The notes under the pieces: generated by a model
The model's input: only the letters and a program-made list of their open reading frames with translations
The model's database searches: none
What the model was told of the DNA's origin: nothing
DNA from: an uncultured Collinsella sp.
Lineage (GTDB): Bacteria; Actinomycetota; Coriobacteriia; Coriobacteriales; Coriobacteriaceae
Assembly: GCA_900544465.1 (NCBI GenBank)
Contig: UQVT01000017.1
Location: 1-18,875, forward strand
Length of the DNA: 18,875 bases
Reading direction: 5' to 3'
Program-made: the position numbers and the translations under genes
Shown: one piece after another, positions 8,501 through 14,262 of the stretch
How the letters are laid out: every line of letters begins with the position of its first letter
How positions within the stretch are numbered: the first letter of the stretch is position 1

Positions 8501-9153
8501 CGGCGCTGTCCAAGCAGGTCGACGTTCGCGTGTCTGCCGAGGCAGTGCGACCGGCGCGACCGGTGGCGACGATTGGTGCGACGACGTTTGGTGCATGGTC
8601 GCCCAAGGAGAACTACATTACGGTGCCCAAGGGCACGAAGCTGGAGCTTTCGGCCGAGGATGGCACGACGATTTGGTACACCACCAACGACACCTGCCCC
8701 TGCCGTGACGAAGGCCGCGTAAAGTACACCGAGCCTATTGCGCTCGATAGCAACATGTATGTGCGCATTGCGGCACAGCGCCCTGGCATGTCATACAGCG
8801 AGTATTCCGAGCGTCTGAACATTACGATTACGGTGACCGATGAGGCGGTGCCTGAGCCGACGCCCGATCCCAGTCTGAAGCCAGAGCCCGAGCCGACGCC
8901 TGACGGCGGCGAGCAGGGTGGCGGTACGGATGGCTCTGGTGGCGCCGGGGTCCCTGCGGGCGGTTCGACTTCGACGACGACCACGGTGACGACGAACAAG
9001 TCCAAGGGTAAGGGCAAGAACGGCAAGAAGTCCGGTGGCATGGAGCTCGCCAGCACGGGTGACTCCGCCGCGATGACGGTCGCTGCTCTGAGCATCGCCG
9101 GCGCAACCGTTGCCGCAGCCGGCATCGCCGCGACCAAGCGCCGCAAGCATTAG
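2533..9153 (+). CDS. Giant mosaic sortase-anchored surface protein, 2206 aa, with BspA-like leucine-rich repeats
   Basis: This is a probable adhesin on the cell wall; its target is unknown. The ATG at 2533 is chosen over 2503 because AGGAAAGGA sits 6 bases upstream and a signal peptide follows directly (cleavage near AFA at ~31-33). The segments in order are: an acidic Ala/Asp-rich stretch (~34-150); BspA/LRR_5-type leucine-rich repeats (~176-401, recurring I.LP.SV..I...AF) with a cap to ~473; a long beta-rich region (~480-1140); a helical acidic region (~1172-1630, including a charged linker near 1215-1245 and a small-residue hydrophobic stretch near 1600-1630); a carboxypeptidase-regulatory-like beta domain (~1703-1800); a bacterial Ig-like domain (~1907-2000); a chitobiase/HEX C-terminal-like domain (~2008-2100); a Pro/Gly/Lys wall spacer; LASTG (2172-2176), a membrane helix and KRRKH. 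Its last ~30 codons resemble those of the 663-aa surface protein gene at 114-2105. Domain names rest on reading the sequence by eye; the sorting signal and LRRs are the firmest. Confidence 0.9.
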   Translation: MRWTTVRALCRRLTVAAVTLTMVTGSLPAGAFAETLTTDGTFVQTDNGQAADAAPADSADAQTSDSASADPAPDAGAADPTVLDTGDTPTPPASEIASAAGLTGAGQTESTPAGTLATDLVEGKELAEQQKQEETAEAEATWNEDLGLWMTSKGATGVKDEYDDGYVAGEQTPAQYYFSIDSLTNEISIEYGDAGITTLEVPSTIDDKNVVSLTGMGSAALTSITFAPNSHVRSVGGLGGSSIKEIALPDSVEELKSYAFYKSKTLQTVTWPNNAAFTTIPEQAFKECEQLDDKVVATLPPSVKTIDYLAFAYCGVPQFYVSDTTVLTFTQINVPGTVERIERNAFDGCSHVSSVTIGDGVKYIGAHAFASLDPAIAGKEIVLPKSVEMIEWGAFENTRYGNETNHNAVALRVMNPDLQFGEAGYPGDYNERVTIDGVTYAIPFSEGQTIYAYATDSAGNPSMVKKLADAVADRKDSVDSSKPAYTFEWMGEAAQITGKLPQGAAAVLVQAGQSTPLPVGDDGSFTADALSKTAATLRISLSGYYDMVLARPGDQMTGTWNIGEIKAEDFTKIPTSRAIELNVAYLEPVAGQGKTERIELDSLVNIDLTVKNGGKTLKPAKGDKENDYRIQGTALVVSQAIADADQDLEITLVPKDSLKLGGATATVKPSAGKVDIDLKPWGTATVTTKGDYQGANRVLVFRTSDGKLVADGVTYLMGYEDDDTTPIMKAETPRLKAGSYTIVAFNKTSYDIQATSYSTFSRLGLTVGKHIAQKQVKIEDSKQLDVTLDVPTFDVETYRAERGLTAGSVIADSSAVVGVETELRIHYELKDSQAAKIEIPLAKDAVGDVSAGSREAGASSEAMWADTTWEGDNLVLNMNKGMGADVFVRFKPKAAGIYAISPLITLGEVTLPLGSTTLEVSGSRIEVDSTDVHSLLGNVAYVYAAPGKSVQLTVGVGASAAKYTGKTNKLGRAKIEYDLPQDTLAAERVTLEARVGSTAAAAAAAEVTARNYVRYVPGASVWNFDVTYRGGTQSLVKDGKDTGKSLWTFHHLPQKKNAYWTFDITLEVGNEEAADTLDLYVDCVDGKTVTIPLTQKSREGTHVRYVAEYVDEGYLKLLDEFNKANDSTYVNCGNFEQIFMPQTYRISNAQLMTMLSFDANASAKKHSAAAEERQQEFSNAVQQWHEYMMDNSFNDVDEAFNDAIDQMVADAFAEEDENGKEDEAQGGAARKARRAPAASDGEGDGAGNDEAAQFAAELKAAVGGSAALLTQQGDSYGVNVDKMIFEDAYGTSEDWYQELAAAQGANAADAAAIKELVDHASRAEFIAQQAEDLVGQSMGIGQLNQYGSWNDATAAALNKCAGIKASEYNGQSTSGFNDLGQALGSSLSYKAADDDTVKGFKVAAPDGEQTAYIESEFIENSNNNKNQALLFNSIAMQCDILDNLYDNWNVVHSLNNSTIRGWLMAWKRNGDVSAHMKLIRTIRSLKSYKIECEMFGQVFKTDAWKAAGQAFPAATQGIGIFTGIYGVNDASKNWENVNVRMQKVKGEREGYELQHTRLLAKPEKTEDDWKCIYALRDAMEKARAFEDLLHRQLCHDSTDVAVGSIMTIAGVLTAGSAGTVVGAAYDAASTSVGSERAIKLTNAECAYDVACEQVERACQNRITVNWGELTDTEVYKANKDGLISDEKMQSIFEARYRNVAAKAAPDPAGVVYEGLLSNTVEGATVELWSADDAAGTNAVRWDAEEYEQDNPLATGADGAYNWNTPTGWYQVRVTKDGYEEARSAWLRVPPIQTEVNIGLVSTAAPEVASAHAYTDCIEVEFAQYMDASDDALVALCAQGLGDVTYTWLDKQDDPNGKPLSRVLRIRYADAREAGSTVAFELDGARNYAGTAMARWASGELVVGVRADKLKLNVEQAVTMLDGGDFELVAHVTDKAGKPFAGAKVSVGLESSAICSVDATQAVTGEDGAATFVLHGALPGLTTLTATVDDTALSKQVDVRVSAEAVRPARPVATIGATTFGAWSPKENYITVPKGTKLELSAEDGTTIWYTTNDTCPCRDEGRVKYTEPIALDSNMYVRIAAQRPGMSYSEYSERLNITITVTDEAVPEPTPDPSLKPEPEPTPDGGEQGGGTDGSGGAGVPAGGSTSTTTTVTTNKSKGKGKNGKKSGGMELASTGDSAAMTVAALSIAGATVAAAGIAATKRRKH

Positions 9154-9189
9154 AGCTGGGTGACGGCTCTCGTTCTCGGCCTCAGTAAA

Positions 9190-9407
9190 ATCTCGATCTG
9201 TAACACCAAACTGCCCAAAACGGCTCTAGATGTTACAGATTGAGATGAACCGAATGGCCGCCAATCTAATGTCTCGATCTGTAACACCAGGCGGGGAATT
9301 TGACCTCTAACTGTTACAGATTGAGATGAACAGGTGGATGTTCGCACAATATCTTGATCTGTAACAACTACAAGGCTCAACAGGGTCTAACTGTTACAGA
9401 TTGAGAC
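9190..9407. repeat. Triple tandem hairpin array B
   Basis: This is a second copy of the array at 2142-2359 with identical geometry. Unit 1 pairs 9190-9205 with 9231-9246, unit 2 pairs 9271-9286 with 9312-9327, and unit 3 pairs 9351-9366 with 9392-9407. All loops are 25 nt and the periods are 81 and 80 bp. Arm changes relative to array A mostly convert Watson-Crick pairs into wobbles. The third unit carries two such wobbles (TCTTGA against TTGAGA). The array begins 36 bases after the stop codon of the 2206-aa gene, the same offset as array A. Confidence 0.92.
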
Positions 9408-9440
9408 AAACGCCGGAATTGGTTTGCCGACCAGTCCCCA

Positions 9441-9475
9441 ACCACCACAAAGGTGCCTGTCCCCTTTGTGGTAGT
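9441..9475. repeat. REP-like hairpin, copy 3
   Basis: The stem 9441-9453 pairs with 9463-9475 over 13 positions with one C-A mismatch (9443/9473) around the loop TGCCTGTCC. It has the same orientation as copy 2 and the same placement, 33 bases after its hairpin array. Confidence 0.82.
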
Positions 9476-9484
9476 CGGCCGGCA

Positions 9485-9525
9485 TAGAAAAAGTCCCCGC
9501 CGGGCGTGTGCTCGACGGGGACTTT
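9485..9525 (-). terminator. Rho-independent terminator of the nfnAB operon
   Basis: AAAGTCCCCG (9490-9499) pairs with CGGGGACTTT (9516-9525). The 16-nt centre can add five inner pairs. Read on the minus strand the stem is followed by a T-run (complement of GAAAAA near 9487-9492). It starts 29 bases after the nfnB stop. It may also stop transcription arriving from the converging 2206-aa gene, though the plus-strand tail is less T-rich. Confidence 0.85.
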
Positions 9526-9553
9526 GCCGTTTGATGGCTAACGCTGAGGGTGA

Positions 9554-10963
9554 CTACTCGCCCAGCAGGCTCTTGGTGATGGAAGCGGCGGCCTTCTTGC
9601 CGGCGCCCATCGCCAGAATGACCGTAGCGGCACCGGTGACGATGTCGCCGCCAGCCCAGATGCGGGGATCGGTGGTCTGGCCGGTCTCCTCGTCGGCGAC
9701 GATGTAGCCCCACTTGTTGAGCTCCATCTTGCCGCCGATCTTCTTTGCGAAGGGGTTGGCGTTGGTGCCGATAGCCGAGATTGCGACGTCGCAGGGGATC
9801 TCCTCGATGGCGCCCTCGATGGGCACCGGGCGACGACGGCCGGACTCGTCAGGCTCGCCGAGCTCCATCTTCTGGACCTTGACGGCGCACACGGAGCCGT
9901 CCTCGCCAGCGACAAACTCGAGCGGGGAGACGAGCGGCAGAACCTCGACGCCCTCGGCCTTGGCGTGGTGCAGCTCGGCACGACGGCAAGGCATCTCATC
10001 CTCGGTACGACGGTAGGCGATGATGGCGTGCTCGGCGCCCAGGCGCTTGGCGGTACGGACGGCGTCCATAGCCACGTTGCCGCCACCAAAGACAACGACG
10101 TTCTTGCCGTGCTTGGTGGGGGTGTCGTACTCGGGGAACTTGTTGGCCTTCATCAGGTTCACGCGGGTGAGGTACTCGTTCGCGAAGAAGACGTTGGGCA
10201 GGTTCTCGCCGGGGACGTTGAGGAACTTGGGCAGGCCAGCGCCGGTCGCCACGTAGATGGCGTCGAAGCCCTGCTCGAACAGCTCCTCGGCCGTGGCCAT
10301 GTTGCCCACGACGGAGTTGTACTCAAACTTGACGCCCATGTCCTCCAGGCCGTCAATCTCGCGCTTGACGACCGCCTTGGGCAGACGGAACTCGGGGATG
10401 CCGTAGACCAGCACGCCGCCGCCGGTGAAGAAGGCCTCGAAGACGGTAACGTCAAAGCCGTTACGGGCGAGCTCGCCGGCGCAGGTGATGCCGGACGGGC
10501 CGGAGCCGACGACGGCGACCTTCTTGCCGTTCTTGGGGGCCATCTTGGGCGTGGAGGCGAGCTCGGGGCGATCACCCAGGAAGCGCTCGAGCTGGCCGAT
10601 GGCCACGGGCTCGGACTTTTTACCACGGATGCACTTGCCCTCGCACTGGTTCTCCTGCGGGCAGACACGGCCGCAGATGGCGGGAAGCATGGAGTCCTCG
10701 CGGATGGTATCGAGAGCGCCGCCGAAGTCCTTCGCGCGGATCTGCTCGATAAAGCGGGGGATGTTGATGTTGACGGGGCAGCCCTCAACACAGAACGGCT
10801 TCTTGCAGTTGAGGCAGCGCTCGGCCTCGGCCAGCGCCATCTCCTCGGTGAAGCCCTTGTCGACGGGGCGGAAGTCGCAGGCGCGCTCGGCAGCCGGCTC
10901 CTCGTTATCGGGGGTGCGGGGCGACTTCATATCGGCAACGAAACGACCGTTAACTAGTGGCAT
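9554..10963 (-). CDS. nfnB: NfnB: large subunit of NADH-dependent ferredoxin:NADP+ oxidoreductase (GltD-like)
   Basis: The 469-aa protein belongs to the FAD-dependent oxidoreductase family commonly annotated as NADPH-dependent glutamate synthase small chain (gltA/gltD, also sudA). Two iron-sulfur motifs are visible: C50-x2-C-x4-C-x3-C62, and C97-x3-C-x5-C-x3-C111. An FAD-binding GxGxxG follows at 153-158, and a nucleotide-binding GGGNVAMD segment at 293-300 with YRRT at 317-320 that fits NADPH. The adjoining upstream gene encodes the NfnA-type partner, and no glutamate synthase large subunit is near. I therefore read the pair as the electron-bifurcating Nfn complex, which couples reduced ferredoxin and NADH to NADPH formation in the cytoplasm of anaerobes. 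The start lies inside nfnA (10-nt overlap) with GAGGAAAAGAG just upstream, which implies translational coupling. A glutamate synthase subunit or sulfide dehydrogenase is the main alternative. Confidence 0.88.
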   Translation of the reverse strand: MPLVNGRFVADMKSPRTPDNEEPAAERACDFRPVDKGFTEEMALAEAERCLNCKKPFCVEGCPVNINIPRFIEQIRAKDFGGALDTIREDSMLPAICGRVCPQENQCEGKCIRGKKSEPVAIGQLERFLGDRPELASTPKMAPKNGKKVAVVGSGPSGITCAGELARNGFDVTVFEAFFTGGGVLVYGIPEFRLPKAVVKREIDGLEDMGVKFEYNSVVGNMATAEELFEQGFDAIYVATGAGLPKFLNVPGENLPNVFFANEYLTRVNLMKANKFPEYDTPTKHGKNVVVFGGGNVAMDAVRTAKRLGAEHAIIAYRRTEDEMPCRRAELHHAKAEGVEVLPLVSPLEFVAGEDGSVCAVKVQKMELGEPDESGRRRPVPIEGAIEEIPCDVAISAIGTNANPFAKKIGGKMELNKWGYIVADEETGQTTDPRIWAGGDIVTGAATVILAMGAGKKAAASITKSLLGE

Positions 10964-11793
10964 GCGCAGCTCTTTTCCTCATAGGCCTTGAGGGACTCGC
11001 CCTCTTCGGAACGGTAAGCGGCCTGGCGGGCACGAAGGTCATCCCAGTCGACCAGGGTGGCATCGAAGTCGGGGCCGTCGACGCAAGCGAACTTGGTCAC
11101 GCCGCCCACCTCGACGCGGCAGCAGCCGCACATACCGGTGCCGTCAACCATGATGGGGTTGAGGGACGCGGTGATGGGGGTGTCGTATTTCTGGGCGGTG
11201 AGGGTCGAGAACTTCATCATCGGAACGGGGCCGACGCAGAAGACCTGGCTCACGGCCTTGTCCTGCAGCAGGCGCTCCAACGGAGCGGTGACAACGCCCT
11301 GCTCGCCGTAGGAGCCGTCGTCAGTGGTGATGTGGATGTGGTCCTCGTCGAGGAGCTCGCGGAACTGGTCCTCCATGAGCAGGAGGTCCTTGGTGCGGGC
11401 GCCCATGATGGCGTGAACTTCGTGACCGGTCTCGACCAGGTGCTTGGCGACCGGGAAGGCAATTGCCAGGCCGACGCCGCCGCCAATGACGGCGCAGGGG
11501 CCCTCGGCCATCTCGGTGGGAACGCCCAGCGGGCCCACGACGTCGCGCAGCGACTCGCCGGCCTCGTAGGTGGAAAGCATCTCGGTGGTCTTGCCGATCA
11601 CCATGAAGATGAACTCGACCCAGCCCTCGTCACCGTTCCAGCCGGCCAGGGTAAACGGGACGCGCTCGCCCGTCTCGTTGGCGCGGACCATGAGGAACTG
11701 TCCAGCGTGCGCATGCTTGGCGATTGCGGGCGCCTCGATGCGGAACTTGAACACCTTCTCCGAGAACTGCGTCTTCTCCAGGATCTTATACAT
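10954..11793 (-). CDS. nfnA: NfnA: small FAD/[2Fe-2S] subunit of NADH-dependent ferredoxin:NADP+ oxidoreductase
   Basis: The 279-aa protein belongs to the PyrK-like ferredoxin reductase family, often annotated as sulfide/dihydroorotate dehydrogenase-like FAD/NAD-binding protein (sudB). A flavin-binding motif RVPFT lies at 44-48 and an NAD-binding glycine motif GGGVGLA at 104-110. The C-terminal cluster motif has C222-x2-C225 and C237, with D217 five residues before the first cysteine. NfnA proteins are known to use an aspartate in place of one cysteine, and D217 fits that role. The protein would oxidise NADH and pass electrons to ferredoxin and to NfnB. The start has GAGAGGGG four bases upstream. 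It is the first gene of an overlapping nfnA-nfnB operon transcribed from the -10 box near 11900. Confidence 0.87.
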   Translation of the reverse strand: MYKILEKTQFSEKVFKFRIEAPAIAKHAHAGQFLMVRANETGERVPFTLAGWNGDEGWVEFIFMVIGKTTEMLSTYEAGESLRDVVGPLGVPTEMAEGPCAVIGGGVGLAIAFPVAKHLVETGHEVHAIMGARTKDLLLMEDQFRELLDEDHIHITTDDGSYGEQGVVTAPLERLLQDKAVSQVFCVGPVPMMKFSTLTAQKYDTPITASLNPIMVDGTGMCGCCRVEVGGVTKFACVDGPDFDATLVDWDDLRARQAAYRSEEGESLKAYEEKSCACH

Positions 11794-11859
11794 AGAACCC
11801 CTCTCTTGTTAGGGCCGCCGAACCGTGCCTCCACGGAAATGGACGGTAGCCCGAATAAA

Positions 11860-11904
11860 ACCGTACGTGCACAGGCGTTGTGCAGACATACGGTGCAAAT
11901 TATA
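11860..11904 (-). promoter_or_regulatory. nfnA -10 box and 5'-terminal leader hairpin
   Basis: On the minus strand a perfect TATAAT occupies 11904-11899; no good -35 hexamer is found at 16-18 bp. Transcription would start near 11892. A stem-loop occupies 11860-11894: ACCGTA/TACGGT outer stem, TGCAC/GTGCA inner stem, 7-nt loop. It would form at or next to the 5' end of the mRNA and is followed by TTTTATT. A smaller hairpin (11823-11827 with 11832-11836) lies further down the ~100-nt leader. A 5' stabilising hairpin or an attenuator are both possible. No known riboswitch consensus is recognised. Confidence 0.5.
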
Positions 11905-11954
11905 CCCTCATGGCAATGTCGCTTACGTGTATCTTTGGCAGGCGGGAAAAGTGA

Positions 11955-11994
11955 CCTGCCAAAAAGGGACAGGTTTATTTTGGTCGGTTTTATC
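11955..11994. repeat. Second REP-like family (GGGACAGG core), copy C1
   Basis: This 40-bp block carries GGGACAGGTTTATTTTGG (11966-11983). CCAAAA (11959-11964) can pair with TTTTGG (11978-11983); alternatively ACCTG (11954-11958) pairs with CAGGT (11970-11974). The reverse complement of 12113-12152 matches it at 33 of 40 positions. The GGGACAGG core is shared with the three hairpins in the surface protein region, but the stems are A/T-rich here. It lies upstream of the nfnA promoter. Confidence 0.75.
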
Positions 11995-12006
11995 AGGCAA
12001 AACGGC

Positions 12007-12048
12007 AAAGGGGGCCGGCCTCGCGCTTCGTTGAGGCCGGCCCCCTTT
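12007..12048 (-). terminator. Probable terminator of pth (16-bp stem)
   Basis: AAAGGGGGCCGGCCTC (12007-12022) pairs perfectly with 12033-12048 around a 10-nt loop. On the minus strand the stem is followed by a broken T-tract (TTTGCCGTTTTGCC). It lies 107 bases after the pth stop codon and before the nfnA promoter, so it probably ends the transcript from pth. It sits between the two inverted C repeats. Confidence 0.65.
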
Positions 12049-12112
12049 GGGGCGTTATGCATGTATGGTGGCAGCATGTTTATTGCGATGTATCGACTGC
12101 GGCGTTTCCGCA

Positions 12113-12156
12113 GATAAAACCTGCCAAAATAAACCTGTCCCTAAATGATAGGTTTT
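12113..12156. repeat. Second REP-like family (CCTGTCCC core), copy C2, overlapping the pth stop codon
   Basis: This is the inverted partner of the repeat at 11955-11994. An outer stem AAAACCT (12116-12122) / AGGTTTT (12150-12156) surrounds CCAAAATAAACCTGTCCC. Two bases of the pth stop codon (complement of 12155-12157) form part of the right arm, so the repeat directly abuts the coding sequence. Confidence 0.72.
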
Positions 12157-12784
12157 AGTGCTTGCCGTTGGCGGAGGCGGCGCCGTTGACATGGTCGCGG
12201 GCATAAACCACGCCGTGCACGATCGCCAGGCCGGCGGCGTCGGCCGCGCGGGCGCAGGTGTCCTGGAAATCCTCGGCCTCGCGGGCGCGCAGCTGCTTAA
12301 GAACGTAGTCGGCGACGGCCATCTTGCCGGGAGGGTTGCCGATGCCGGTGCGGATGCGGCTGAAGTTGCGGCTGCCCATCTTGTCGATGATGGAACGCAG
12401 GCCGTTGTGACCGGCATGGCCGCCGCCCACCTTAACACGCACGTCGCCGGCGGGAATATCGAGCTCGTCGTGGATTACGAGCAGCTCCTCGGCCTTGATC
12501 TTGTACTCGCGACAGAGCTTGGAGATGGGGCCGCCCGAGGTATTCATGTACGACTGCGGCTTGACCAGCACAATCTGGCGCTTGCCACCCTCTTCCTCAG
12601 CATCGTTGATATTGATGAGCGCGACCTCGGCACCTGCTTGGTTTTTCCAGTACGTGACGCCGGCCTGACGGGCCAGCTCGTCGATTGCCTTAAAGCCGGC
12701 GTTGTGGCGGGTCTCGGCATATTCCTCGCCAGGGTTGCCAAGCCCTGCAACCATGCGAATCTTAAGCGGCTGTGCAGCTGCCAT
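12155..12784 (-). CDS. pth: Peptidyl-tRNA hydrolase
   Basis: This 209-aa cytoplasmic enzyme cleaves peptidyl-tRNA released from stalled ribosomes to recycle tRNA. The length fits the bacterial Pth family (~190-200 aa plus a short tail). Family motifs are clear; numbers are for the 209-aa form: GLGNPG at 14-19, the catalytic histidine in TRHNAG (His27), YMNTSG at 79-84, the HDELD acidic motif at 105-109 and GHNGLRS at 125-131. The second ATG (12784) is preferred over 12790 because AGGA lies five bases before it, while the first ATG overlaps that binding site. Upstream, TTGACA at 12838-12843 is a possible -35 box but its -10 partner is poor. In relatives pth typically follows prs; here an insertion separates them. 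Confidence 0.95.
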   Translation of the reverse strand: MAAAQPLKIRMVAGLGNPGEEYAETRHNAGFKAIDELARQAGVTYWKNQAGAEVALININDAEEEGGKRQIVLVKPQSYMNTSGGPISKLCREYKIKAEELLVIHDELDIPAGDVRVKVGGGHAGHNGLRSIIDKMGSRNFSRIRTGIGNPPGKMAVADYVLKQLRAREAEDFQDTCARAADAAGLAIVHGVVYARDHVNGAASANGKH

Positions 12785-12897
12785 GTTCATCCTTTCGTTG
12801 ATTTGTCGCCTGCTATGGTGAGCGACCCTGTTGCCGCTGTCAAATGGAGGGCAATTGAGGTTATTTGAGGGCGTTTGGACGGCCGTCGAAATCGAGG

Positions 12898-13101
12898 TGG
12901 ACAGTTAGTTCAGATACGTATAAGTTCTGAGGACTCGAAGTGCTCAATTCAATGCCGATACGTTGTTTTGGAGCTTTAGTTAGTCCATATGACGCTGTTT
13001 TGAAGTCTACCCTGCCTTCAAATCGGGCGAATGGTATAGAGATAACTGCAAAACAGCCTAATTCAATGTGTCCATTTATACGTATTTGAACTAACTGTCC
13101 A
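12898..13101. mobile_element. MITE-like element 1 (204 bp, terminal inverted repeats)
   Basis: The left end TGGACAGTTAGTTCAGATAC continues to 12924. The right end, read in reverse complement from 13101, gives the same sequence with one change (CAAATAC). The inverted repeats span ~25 bp and the interior is non-coding. A second element with the same left end and almost the same length (202 bp) lies at 14426-14627. No clear target-site duplication is seen at either edge and there is no transposase. The element lies between pth and the nuclease-like gene; the rest of the 12785-13134 gap holds only a weak pth promoter candidate. Confidence 0.75.
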
Positions 13102-13134
13102 GCCCTGCTCGACGGTGCACGGGTGATTCGCCGT

Positions 13135-14262
13135 TTAGACCGGCGCAAGGCCGATTCCGGCCCGCAGGGCGTTGAGCCAAGCGGCCTGACGCTTGCGATA
13201 GCCCTTGATACGGTATCGGAATCGGACTCCCGCGAGTCGATGCATCGTTTGGGCGAAGGCTTCGAGTGCAACAAGGTCTTTCATTTGGTCGCGATTGATA
13301 ACCAGGACGTGGATGCCCATTGCCTTGAGGCCATTATTTCGATTGCCATCGTGGATGCGAGCGTTTTGAAGCTCATGCCCAATTCCGTTGTATTCGTTGT
13401 CGACTCCGGCGGCCGGGCAATATAGGTCGCAGATGGCGTAAGGGATGCCGGAGGACATGTTGACCGCAAGAGTGTCGAAGTCGATTCGATAGTTGAGTAG
13501 CAGGCCTCCCATGGGCAGACTGCAACATCCGAATCCGCCAAAGCGCATGGGCGCTCCGAGAACGGCAAACATTAGGGATTCGGCTGGGGATGCAGATCCG
13601 GGTCGGGCGAGCTTGACTGCCGTGCGAAACGAGGTGTATGAGCTGCTTTTGGCAAGCTGTGCAACAGTCTCGAGATCTTCGATGGTCGTGGCGGGCTCGC
13701 ATTTGTAGTGTGCCTGTTCGTAGCGGGTTTCGTTCTGCTGTTCGGTCGCCGACTGGTCGCCCCGGCAATCGAGGTCGTCCATCGCTTCGTAGTCATCGCC
13801 CTTGGGCCAGATGTCGTCATAGGCAATGGGGTATGTTGCCCCGGGAGGAAGGGAGTAGGTTCCGAGCAGCTCCATAAGGAGCATCAAGGTTTTGGCGACT
13901 GATTCATTTTTGGAACAAAGCATGGCTGTCATGGCAGGAGACGTTGCGTAGATGTCGGCCTCGACGTGCATAATTGCACCTTCAGGAAGAGGAGTGGAGA
14001 GAATATGCTGAAGAAGTCGCTTGTCGGGGCGCCTGTTGTCTTCGTTTGAAACGAGAAGATCGAGCAGTTCGGAATCATCTTCATTCCAGGCGTCGAGTAT
14101 CGAAAGTGCGCCAAAGTCTATCGCGTCATTGTTGGGAATGCAGCCAGCCAAGGCCTGTGCTTGCTGTTCGCTATCAACGGAGTCCCAGGGTAGGGCAGAG
14201 TACGCCCGTCGTGCGCGACGAATTGCGCGGAGGGCGGAGAGATGTGAAATCACGGTCGTCAT
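13135..14262 (-). CDS. Hypothetical protein with C-terminal PD-(D/E)XK (DUF559/Vsr-like) nuclease-type domain, 375 aa
   Basis: I do not recognise a named gene. The N-terminal ~200 residues have no identifiable domain and include an acidic Asp/Glu-rich part (~149-182). The C-terminal third has the layout of a PD-(D/E)XK fold of the DUF559/Vsr type: E228 in SPAESL, D279 in CDLYCP, E290-Y-N292 followed by G and H296, then D305-x2-R308 and L312, and a strand GIHVLVI. The presumed metal-binding residues D279 and E290 are present, so activity is possible but unproven. The start is uncertain because no Shine-Dalgarno sequence precedes the ATG at 14262. The gene lies alone between two MITE-like elements and interrupts the prs-pth neighbourhood, which suggests accessory DNA. 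Roles in defence, as a toxin or in DNA repair are speculative. Confidence 0.75.
   Translation of the reverse strand: MTTVISHLSALRAIRRARRAYSALPWDSVDSEQQAQALAGCIPNNDAIDFGALSILDAWNEDDSELLDLLVSNEDNRRPDKRLLQHILSTPLPEGAIMHVEADIYATSPAMTAMLCSKNESVAKTLMLLMELLGTYSLPPGATYPIAYDDIWPKGDDYEAMDDLDCRGDQSATEQQNETRYEQAHYKCEPATTIEDLETVAQLAKSSSYTSFRTAVKLARPGSASPAESLMFAVLGAPMRFGGFGCCSLPMGGLLLNYRIDFDTLAVNMSSGIPYAICDLYCPAAGVDNEYNGIGHELQNARIHDGNRNNGLKAMGIHVLVINRDQMKDLVALEAFAQTMHRLAGVRFRYRIKGYRKRQAAWLNALRAGIGLAPV

Noticed and set aside
11876..11902. Rex-like operator (TTGTGCA...TGCAAA) near the nfnA promoter
   Set aside because: The half-sites match imperfectly and the spacing is wrong; redox control is attractive but not supported by this sequence.
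9965..12117. Long plus-strand frames opposite nfnB and nfnA
   Set aside because: They mirror strongly recognisable minus-strand enzymes and have Gly/Ala/Val/Asp-biased, domain-free translations.
12812..12843. pth promoter with TTGACA at 12838-12843
   Set aside because: The -35 hexamer is perfect on the minus strand but no acceptable -10 hexamer lies 15-19 bases downstream, so it was not listed as a feature.
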